From positions 23,651 to 29,290 of the forward strand of contig DANX01000111.1 in the NCBI GenBank assembly GCA_002502295.1: a stretch of DNA of 5,640 nucleotides. Reading direction: 5' to 3'. This DNA comes from Euryarchaeota archaeon UBA561 (lineage in GTDB: Archaea > Thermoplasmatota > Poseidoniia > Poseidoniales > Poseidoniaceae). The position numbers were made by a program, and so were the translations under genes. The notes under the pieces were generated by a model. It did not search any database. It saw only the letters and a program-made list of their open reading frames with translations, and had not been told where the DNA came from. Within the stretch, counting starts at the first letter, position 1; the number at the start of each line of letters is the position of its first letter. This document shows, one piece after another, positions 1-5,640 of this stretch.

Positions 1-1708
1 CTACTGCACGAGCCAATCCAATGCATTCGCCGCCCTGTATCACTCGAAGGTCGTCTCCTGCCCGTATGCTCGGGTCGGCATGCTCGACCAACGGTGCAAA
101 GACATCGCCTTTCCATTCGATGCCATCCTTCAATTGAACCGTTTTCAAAGCACCGTGTTGGTGCAAGCGTTCAATGGCTGCTCTTGAAAATGAAAAGCCG
201 TTTCGGTCAATGGACCACACCGCTATTTGAGTCCCGTTGTGTTCCAACCGCCATCGAGGTATTTTCCCACGAACAACGAGTTCATCGCACCATGCATCTG
301 TTCCGGTTGTTTTCCGTGCAATGCTCATGAAATGCTGCTTCAGTCGGAGATTGTTCTTTTGATTTCTAAGCTCATGCTTGATTTTGGCGTCCTTGACGGC
401 CGAGCTCAGACGAGCCAGCGCATCGTAGTTTGTTGCCCCTTGATTCTGTCGCGTGTTCACGACGTCAACCTCCAGGAAATTGAGATCCATATTGGTGTGA
501 TTAATGATCTGTTTGTAACCCGTTCGCTTGACCAGGGAACTCAGCATACGCCGAACCCTCGCCAATTCATCCTCTGTCCAGTCGCCGGTCACCGGTACAT
601 CGTAGTTTGACGCCGGCCACACATCCTCAAGATCCCGTGGAACCAATCCGAGAGGCGAGGTCATCATGACTTCGTGGCAGCCTGTTGAGTTAATCGAACG
701 AAGAAATTGCCCATGGGATTTTGACAAACGGTACGGTTTGCGGGCCGAGCAAGGAAGCAAAATCATCACCGTTCTGACCGGTTCAGGTGCTTCATACTTG
801 GATTCCATGAAGCGTTCCCAATCGGACACAAGCGGATCGGTGAGCGCATTGGGTGAAAAACATGGAAACGCTGTCGACGCTGGCTTGTGCGAGGCCAGAT
901 TCCCTTCATGCTTGAGCATTAATTCTTGATGCCTGCGAAGGTGTTCTACAAGACGGGGGCTGGAAAGACTCTGTCGGTTGGCGAGGGTACGAAGTTGACC
1001 AGATTGAATTGAAGCGCGAACTTCGTCAAGCGCCCTCATCATGTGCGTGGCTTGCGCATCAAGGGATGTTTCCTCATGCTCAAGTGGCCATCGAGGACCC
1101 CACGAAGTCAAAATGACACCGTTGGCTGCCGCTTCACGGCAACGTGCAAGGTCGAACAGGTCGATTCCAAGCGATGCCAAAACGGCGACATTGTCGGGCC
1201 CTCCAAGACCAGGAGCCCATAGCAGTGCCCCAGGAAAGCGGTGCTTCAACGTCAGCACCGCAAGCGGAAGTTTTCCCGGTTGGCTCGCCAATTGCAAGGC
1301 ATCGGTCAACACCACAACCTCGGGAGCAAGGGTTGTATTGGTCAATGACTCATCGTGGTTCATGCGCTGCCACGACACAGGAAGAAGCGCAGAAGTACCG
1401 TGCATTTCCCCAGCGTTGGCATCTTCAAGAGAAGGAGGAAGAACATGGCCAAGGTTGACTTCGTAATGCGGGCCAACAGCCGCAAACGTCGGCGGGGAAA
1501 AATGCCCCCGAGACCGGAACAAGAGGGTCGACGGAAGTGTATTTGTGGTGGTGGATTCAAAGGGTGCATAGATTACAGGAAGCGATGGGTCTTCTTGCAT
1601 AAGCACCAATGCTGGCGTTACCGATGAAGGGGCTTTTCGGTCGCCAAGCCCCCAGCTTCTGGCGTATCGGTCCCGATGCACGACGGTACGCCCCAATGCA
1701 TCGGCCAT
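1..1708 (-). CDS. arcS: Archaeosine synthase alpha (ArcS/TgtA2), 3'-truncated by window edge
   Basis: The minus frame is open from the stop at 1748-1750 to the left edge, giving 569 codons from ATG 1708-1706, the only usual start codon in its N-terminal leader. ArcS acts on preQ0 at position 15 of archaeal tRNA (family knowledge: it attaches lysine, which the radical-SAM partner RaSEA then converts to archaeosine). An N-terminal domain resembling tRNA-guanine transglycosylase spans about residues 1-290, with RDRYARSWGL near residue 12 and GIDLFD at 181-186. The ArcS core follows, with the diagnostic PCSARKPY at 319-326, SKSHGQF just after, TSPLGLVPRDLE at 350-361 and PVTGDW at 372-377. A PUA RNA-binding domain begins near residue 500 (GDVFAPLV at 534-541) and is cut by the edge; probably only 10-30 residues are missing. 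The Cys-rich CxCPxC cluster of related proteins is not visible after residue 190. It is divergent from the gene at 1792. Confidence 0.93.
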   Translation of the reverse strand, partial: MADALGRTVVHRDRYARSWGLGDRKAPSSVTPALVLMQEDPSLPVIYAPFESTTTNTLPSTLLFRSRGHFSPPTFAAVGPHYEVNLGHVLPPSLEDANAGEMHGTSALLPVSWQRMNHDESLTNTTLAPEVVVLTDALQLASQPGKLPLAVLTLKHRFPGALLWAPGLGGPDNVAVLASLGIDLFDLARCREAAANGVILTSWGPRWPLEHEETSLDAQATHMMRALDEVRASIQSGQLRTLANRQSLSSPRLVEHLRRHQELMLKHEGNLASHKPASTAFPCFSPNALTDPLVSDWERFMESKYEAPEPVRTVMILLPCSARKPYRLSKSHGQFLRSINSTGCHEVMMTSPLGLVPRDLEDVWPASNYDVPVTGDWTEDELARVRRMLSSLVKRTGYKQIINHTNMDLNFLEVDVVNTRQNQGATNYDALARLSSAVKDAKIKHELRNQKNNLRLKQHFMSIARKTTGTDAWCDELVVRGKIPRWRLEHNGTQIAVWSIDRNGFSFSRAAIERLHQHGALKTVQLKDGIEWKGDVFAPLVEHADPSIRAGDDLRVIQGGECIGLARAV

Positions 1709-1791
1709 GGTGTGCCCTAACGCCTTGGCTTCTTGAAGAGTTTGAACCTAAAAAGGGGTGGATTTGAAAGACTCCGCCTACACGCCGTAGC
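1709..1791. promoter_or_regulatory. Divergent intergenic region with a candidate shared TATA-like box
   Basis: These 83 bases separate two divergently transcribed genes, so both promoters should lie here or just inside the genes. The clearest A/T-rich element is CCTAAAAAGG at 1747-1756, which is nearly self-complementary and sits almost midway, about 36-45 bases upstream of each ATG. With usual archaeal spacing of about 26 bases from TATA box to transcription start, each transcript would have a leader of only about 14-18 bases. No convincing Shine-Dalgarno precedes either ATG, which fits leaderless or short-leader mRNAs. The element is weaker than a consensus archaeal TATA box, so this is an inference from position and composition. 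Confidence 0.4.
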
Positions 1792-4008
1792 ATGGATAGG
1801 TGGCAAACGCAGGCTCGGGCTGTTGCGCTCGCTGCCGTGTTCATGTTGCTCCTTCCTCCTACCTCAATGGCTCAAGCGAACCAGGCCATCGACCTTCAGG
1901 AGACCATGATCACGGTAAACTTGGTGGCAGGGCAACACCAAGAGTTAACCCTTAGCATGGACGACAACACCTCGGCCCTTTTGACATGGGATTGCCTGGC
2001 ATGCCAATTGGACGTGGACACAACCTCCTCAACCACTTCAACGACCGTGCATGGTTCATCGATGCTACGAATGCAGACCTACGAATCAGTTCAAGTTCGC
2101 CTCAACATGACCTCAACGATGGATGAATCGGTTCGAGTGATGACGGTTCAAGGCATCAAGTCAGGGGAACTCACTACCCGGCCAGCACCGAGCGCCTCGA
2201 CCACGGAATCGAGCGCTATCCAATGTCAGCAACCCGCAGATTGCCTCACGCCTTCCTTGGGACGATTGAGTTCAACGGTGTCCTACAACCTCGAATCATC
2301 CATCCTCCAACACGGTAGCGTTGAATCAAACGAAGACCAATTTTTGGTGTTCAACGCCTCACAGGATGACACTTTGGAATGGCAATGGGTAGCCTCAACA
2401 TCCTCGTTGAGCGTTCAAATGTACCACCAAAATGCATCGGATGAACTGCTCCTCAACGGCACTTCAACCACCATCAATTCATACAGCGCCATTGGAAATG
2501 AGGGAAACAACACGGCCTATTGGGTCGCGCCCAGCGATGGGCGCTTCGTCGCCCGGTTGTCGACCCAATCCACTGAGTCCGTATGGGCAGCCTATGTTTT
2601 CCTTCACCAACAACAATCCGTTTCATCCTTGTTCGGTGAGGATTTGAATAACGGGTCGGAACTCCTCGGACACAACGGTATAACAGCCCCGTTTGAATGG
2701 GATGAAATTCATCAAATGACCATCAAATCCCCACTTGGTGAGACCGAAGTGGCCGTGGACCAATTGCTGAATGGGAATTGGGTTACTGGAACATCAACAA
2801 CGATTGAGCAAGGGGGGACTCTGGTGATCTACCCCTACCCGGATGTGAGTGCCGGCCGTTTGAAAATCACCAATTCACCGGCCTTTTACCTTGAAGTTGC
2901 CACGCGCTCATTCGCTGATAATGAAACCCTTGAGGCCCCCTCCTATCGACCGACCGATGAAGCCATCAACAACCAAACATGGCCGGTTCTCAATTTGACC
3001 GAACCCGCAAGTGGCGAATTTACGCTGGCCGTTCACGACACCACTGACACGTACCGCCTGGTGGTTGATGGATGGGAGGAATCCATCCATTTTGTCCAAG
3101 TCAATGTTGAGGGGGACATCACTGGTATGGAACTCCAAATGTGGGACATTGACCAAAACACAGGGGAAGTGCTTGCGACAGAAATTACCCGTCCAATCGG
3201 AGACGAACTCAAGATTGGCCTACAAGTTGGCCGTGGAACGCATTACTTCCAACTTCGATTTCAAAACGCAACCGATGTGACACCTCACCTTTGGGGTCAA
3301 CATGTTGAACAGCGAACGTATATTCTGCAACCCGCTTACTCACTTATCGACGAAGGTGAGGAACCCTGGTTCCCGCCAAGCGATGATGCCGTCTACTGGG
3401 GCAATGTGGCTCGCTGGGTCATGGGTCTGCTGTTCCTGTCCCCTGTGGTCTACCTTGGAGTTCACATCAAACGGTCAAGAACATTTGCGGCCTCTGTTGC
3501 CGAGAAAAAACAGCGATTAGCATGGTACATTTCACGGTTGGACAGCGGTGAAAGCAACGCCAAAGAAGCCAGGATTGACATGGCCAAAACCCTCCATGCC
3601 GTTGCCCAGCTAGAGTGGAACGACGGCTTGGAAGCGTGGGGACCGAAGCGCCTTGAGCACCGAACCGATGACATCGCCCTCGCCATATGGAGCGTTGATG
3701 AGCGACTCGCAAAGAAAGAGGGAGCGTGGCCTGTTGTCGTTGGCGTTCATGTGCTTAACGGCACATGGGATTTGGCCGCCCTTCGCTTCGATGCTCCCGA
3801 AGGTCAAGGATTTGAGGTGGTGTACGTTGAACCACGGTTCTTGTTCCAAGGCGAGGAGGTGTTTTTGGACACCATGGGTAAGGGGCATCGGACATACCTC
3901 ATCGTTGAGCTTCAAGGCCCTGCTGGGCGAGTGGATGTCGAACTCAATGGACGAATGGATGGAACTCCCTTCGCTGCCCGGGTACCAGAAACATTGGAGC
4001 GCCTGTGA
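1792..4008 (+). CDS. Secreted single-pass membrane surface protein, beta-rich, unknown function
   Basis: I do not recognise a named family for this 738-residue protein. Residues 1-27 form a signal peptide: Arg at 3 and 9, a hydrophobic core at 10-21 and probable cleavage after S-M-A at 25-27. The ectodomain (about 28-538) is rich in Ser, Thr and Asn, with eleven N-X-S/T sequons at N59, 105, 188, 214, 222, 239, 287, 377, 394, 401 and 492. Its only cysteines are C68/C71 (CLAC) and C145/C151, probably disulfide bonded. Residues 160-272 and 395-500 alternate short beta strands in a manner reminiscent of PPC-like beta-sandwich domains (tentative). A single membrane helix spans about 539-558, followed by HIKRSR, so the C-terminus is cytoplasmic. 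The tail of about 180 residues has a helical, charged part (562-640) and a beta-rich end (645-738). Such architecture suggests a surface-anchored sensor, adhesin or envelope component. The ATG at 1792 is chosen because it directly yields the signal peptide. The stop lies 4 bases from the end of convergent dnaJ. Confidence 0.85.
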   Translation: MDRWQTQARAVALAAVFMLLLPPTSMAQANQAIDLQETMITVNLVAGQHQELTLSMDDNTSALLTWDCLACQLDVDTTSSTTSTTVHGSSMLRMQTYESVQVRLNMTSTMDESVRVMTVQGIKSGELTTRPAPSASTTESSAIQCQQPADCLTPSLGRLSSTVSYNLESSILQHGSVESNEDQFLVFNASQDDTLEWQWVASTSSLSVQMYHQNASDELLLNGTSTTINSYSAIGNEGNNTAYWVAPSDGRFVARLSTQSTESVWAAYVFLHQQQSVSSLFGEDLNNGSELLGHNGITAPFEWDEIHQMTIKSPLGETEVAVDQLLNGNWVTGTSTTIEQGGTLVIYPYPDVSAGRLKITNSPAFYLEVATRSFADNETLEAPSYRPTDEAINNQTWPVLNLTEPASGEFTLAVHDTTDTYRLVVDGWEESIHFVQVNVEGDITGMELQMWDIDQNTGEVLATEITRPIGDELKIGLQVGRGTHYFQLRFQNATDVTPHLWGQHVEQRTYILQPAYSLIDEGEEPWFPPSDDAVYWGNVARWVMGLLFLSPVVYLGVHIKRSRTFAASVAEKKQRLAWYISRLDSGESNAKEARIDMAKTLHAVAQLEWNDGLEAWGPKRLEHRTDDIALAIWSVDERLAKKEGAWPVVVGVHVLNGTWDLAALRFDAPEGQGFEVVYVEPRFLFQGEEVFLDTMGKGHRTYLIVELQGPAGRVDVELNGRMDGTPFAARVPETLERL

Positions 4009-4012
4009 TGGG

Positions 4013-5137
4013 TCATGAGCGACGTCGCTCGTCGGCATCATCGAGAATGCTGGAAAGTGTGTCCTTCGGCGCCAATTCACCACGCAGTGAATCAAGACTT
4101 TTCTTAACCGATTTCGGGATTTTCTTCGGCATGTGCAACTTGAGCAGCACAACCACATCGCCTCGTCCACCACCGCGTTGACGGGGAAGCCCACGTTTAC
4201 GAAGCTCGATCGTTTCACCTGAATTCGAATAAGCAGGCACCTTGATGATCAGTGGTTTTCCGTCCAAATGTTTCAATTCGATGGAGGTCCCCAGGAGGAG
4301 ATCAGCAAAGCCAAGTGGAAGCGACATGATGAGGTCGGAACCTGAGCGTTCAAACCAGTCATGCCTTTCAACCTCAAGTTCAATGAAGAGATCACCGGGT
4401 TCGCCAACGCCTTGGGGTGCAGGTTCACCCTTGCCTCGCATGCGCATTCGCGTCCCGCTTTCCGCTCCTTCCGGGACGGTGAACTTCAATGTGCTTGATT
4501 TCATATTGCGCCCTTGCCCATTGCATGCATTGCATGGCATCTCAGCGAATTTTCCTTTTCCTGCGCAATCGCGGCATGTCTGCAAGGCTTCCTGTATGAA
4601 TGGACCGACTTGTTGGCGCACACGAACTTGGCCTTGGCCAGAACATGTGGAACATGTTGTGAGTGTACCATCTTTGGCTCCGGTCCCTTCGCAAGTATTG
4701 CACGGTTCGGGCAAGTCCACGACGATTTCTTGTTCACTACCGAGGAACACATCTTCGAGTGAAATGGAGTGCCGGAGAAGAATGTCGGAACCGCGGCGAG
4801 AGGCACGACGTCGGGAACCTCCACCAAAGAACGAAGAAAAGAAATCACCTCCGAGGATGTCCTCGAGGTTGATGTTGAACCCACCACCTCCAAATCCACC
4901 AAAGGCTGAACCTTGGGGGCCATCATGACCAAATCGATCGTACTGGGCTCTTTTCTGGTCGTCTGAAAGAACAGCATAGGCCTCTTGGATTTCTTTGAAC
5001 CGGTCCTCAGCATCCGGTTCTGTACTACGGTCGGGGTGGTATTTTCGAGCCAGACGTCGGAAGGAATTTTTGAGGTCGCTTGCTGATGCAGATTTGTCGA
5101 CATCCAAGACTTCGTAGTAGTCTCGTTTGTCGCCCAC
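4013..5137 (-). CDS. dnaJ: Molecular chaperone DnaJ (Hsp40, type I)
   Basis: DnaJ delivers unfolded clients to DnaK and stimulates its ATPase in the cytoplasm. Numbered from GTG 5137-5135 (374 residues), the J domain covers about 3-68 with the catalytic HPD at 34-36. A Gly/Phe-rich linker follows (69-107, with LEDILGGDFF at 91-100). The zinc domain has all four CxxCxGxG motifs intact: C146/C149, C162/C165, C188/C191 and C202/C205. The C-terminal beta-sandwich client-binding domain runs from about 210 to 335, before a tail ending in DDADERRRS. Length and order match the family. The start is uncertain: GTG 5137 puts RDYYEVL at residue 5, as in typical DnaJ, and has GAGG 8 bases upstream. ATG 5194 would add 19 residues and overlap the upstream stop as TGATG; TTG 5197 is a third option. 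The gene probably belongs to one transcript with the zinc-ribbon gene upstream. DnaJ in mesophilic archaea is generally thought to derive from bacteria; dnaK and grpE are not in the window. Confidence 0.96.
   Translation of the reverse strand: MGDKRDYYEVLDVDKSASASDLKNSFRRLARKYHPDRSTEPDAEDRFKEIQEAYAVLSDDQKRAQYDRFGHDGPQGSAFGGFGGGGFNINLEDILGGDFFSSFFGGGSRRRASRRGSDILLRHSISLEDVFLGSEQEIVVDLPEPCNTCEGTGAKDGTLTTCSTCSGQGQVRVRQQVGPFIQEALQTCRDCAGKGKFAEMPCNACNGQGRNMKSSTLKFTVPEGAESGTRMRMRGKGEPAPQGVGEPGDLFIELEVERHDWFERSGSDLIMSLPLGFADLLLGTSIELKHLDGKPLIIKVPAYSNSGETIELRKRGLPRQRGGGRGDVVVLLKLHMPKKIPKSVKKSLDSLRGELAPKDTLSSILDDADERRRS
4017..4030. repeat. 14-base perfect palindrome at the convergent gene ends
   Basis: GAGCGACGTCGCTC is its own reverse complement. 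It lies 8 bases after the stop of the plus-strand gene and within the last codons of dnaJ, where it encodes the end of ERRRS. As RNA it could form a 5-bp GC-rich stem with an ACGT loop for either transcript. No T-rich run follows in either direction, so it is not a standard terminator. Three consecutive Arg codons could create it by chance. Confidence 0.4.
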
Positions 5138-5143
5138 GGTACC

Positions 5144-5149
5144 GTCCTC
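5144..5149 (-). promoter_or_regulatory. Shine-Dalgarno-like site supporting the GTG start of dnaJ
   Basis: Read on the minus strand this is GAGGAC; its GAGG (5149-5146) lies 8 bases before GTG 5137-5135. The spacing is normal for a ribosome binding site. No similar site precedes ATG 5194. Together with the position of the J domain, this favours the downstream GTG start, although TGATG coupling at 5196-5192 remains a reasonable alternative. Confidence 0.45.
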
Positions 5150-5193
5150 GGTTTGGACGATGGGGAATCTGCTTTGAACCTCACGCCTCAACA

Positions 5194-5622
5194 TCAAAGG
5201 TCAAGGCCGCAATGTGGACAAAATCGTTCACTTGAACCAACGGGTGCACCACAGCCACGGCAAGTCGGGCCCGTTGTGGCGATGGAAGGGGTTGCTGAGG
5301 GCGACAATCCCATCATGGCCATGCTCTCAAGGGACTCGCTCACGGCCGGTACATCCTTCGCAACAGGTGCATCACCGTTGGTTTCCCGAATTCTGCCGGA
5401 CGTGGTCATCACGGTTTCAACACCACCCGAATCGCTCATTGATGTGAGGTTGATTTCTGATTCATCCTGATCTTTGTTCAGGCGAAGAGGAGCAACAGGG
5501 CGCTGAGCCGTAACTGGAGCCACACGAGCAGCCTGTTGCAGGCGCGCTTGCCGTTGAGCTTCCCGGTCAGCTCGACCATCAATACCAAACAGACTCAGGA
5601 CGCCGTCAAGGAATCGGTCCAT
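5194..5622 (-). CDS. Small protein with C-terminal zinc ribbon, upstream of dnaJ
   Basis: This 142-residue soluble protein has no recognised specific function. It starts MDRFLDGVLSLFGIDG, a short amphipathic or hydrophobic N-terminal segment that could dock on a partner or membrane surface. A Gln/Arg/Ala-rich helical stretch follows (about 17-42), then a low-complexity, probably disordered linker (43-118). The C-terminus is a compact zinc ribbon with C121/C124 and C135/C138 (CRGC and CPHCG), ending four residues after the last Cys. Ribbons of this type are common in archaeal proteins and do not by themselves define a role. Its TGA (5196-5194) overlaps ATG 5194 of the longer dnaJ form by one base; with the GTG start of dnaJ the gap is 56 bases. 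Either way the two are likely co-transcribed, which hints at a link to chaperone function. ATG 5622 is the first start in view, but the frame stays open to the right edge with no clear ribosome binding site, so the true start could lie outside the window. Confidence 0.75.
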   Translation of the reverse strand: MDRFLDGVLSLFGIDGRADREAQRQARLQQAARVAPVTAQRPVAPLRLNKDQDESEINLTSMSDSGGVETVMTTSGRIRETNGDAPVAKDVPAVSESLESMAMMGLSPSATPSIATTGPTCRGCGAPVGSSERFCPHCGLDL

Positions 5623-5640
5623 GGGACCAGTCTTGCGCGT

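Noticed and set aside
227..610. Plus-strand open frame of 127 codons
   Set aside because: It lies entirely antisense to arcS, whose motifs are clear; the peptide has no recognisable domain.
1041..1466. Plus-strand open frame of 141 codons, with other overlapping frames on both strands up to 1844
   Set aside because: All overlap the arcS coding region or the divergent gap, and their peptides are Ser/Arg/Pro-rich in the manner of shadow frames.
2018..2053. Ser/Thr-rich low-complexity stretch that might be a repeat element
   Set aside because: It encodes the Thr/Ser run around residues 77-85 of the surface protein with varied codons, so it is protein composition and not a DNA repeat.
3610..4218. 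Minus-strand open frame of 202 codons
   Set aside because: It overlaps the 3' parts of two well-supported genes, the surface protein and dnaJ, in a different frame and has no domain signal.
4514..4545. Repeated TGCATG-like units resembling a short tandem repeat
   Set aside because: They are the codons of the fourth DnaJ zinc motif (PCNACNGQG) and its neighbours; the repetition follows from Cys and Asn/Ala codon use.
4242..4928. Plus-strand open frame of 228 codons
   Set aside because: It is antisense to the zinc and C-terminal domains of dnaJ; its Pro/Ser/Arg-rich peptide reflects the Gly-rich sense strand.
4501..5184. Second minus-strand frame of 227 codons inside dnaJ
   Set aside because: It is the shifted frame of dnaJ with no conserved motifs; the DnaJ frame has every expected motif without a break.

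Overview
The window looks like ordinary chromosome from an archaeon, most likely a marine Euryarchaeote of the Marine Group II / Poseidoniales type. The strongest evidence is a minus-strand reading frame that enters from the left edge and carries the hallmarks of archaeosine synthase (ArcS), a tRNA-modification enzyme found only in Archaea. A secreted, sequon-rich, single-pass surface protein, tight gene packing and the scarcity of Shine-Dalgarno sequences fit the same picture. The lineage below Archaea is inferred from overall resemblance and was not tested by a search.

Layout from left to right. Positions 1-1708 (minus) hold arcS without its last residues; the 3' end lies outside the window. 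Positions 1709-1791 are a short divergent intergenic space with one central A/T box that could serve both directions. Positions 1792-4008 (plus) encode a 738-residue protein of unknown function: signal peptide, long beta-rich ectodomain with eleven N-glycosylation sequons, one transmembrane helix near residue 539-558 and a cytoplasmic tail of about 180 residues. Four bases separate its stop from the stop of the convergent gene. Positions 4013-5137 (minus; possibly starting at 5194) encode a complete type I DnaJ co-chaperone with J domain, G/F region and four zinc motifs. Positions 5194-5622 (minus) encode a small protein with a C-terminal double-CxxC zinc ribbon, directly upstream of dnaJ and probably co-transcribed with it.

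Functionally there are three unrelated units: tRNA modification (arcS), a cell-surface protein, and protein folding (zinc-ribbon protein plus dnaJ). No RNA gene, mobile element, CRISPR array or long repeat was seen. The least understood items are the 738-residue surface protein and the small zinc-ribbon partner of dnaJ. I see no evidence for a new multi-gene system here.
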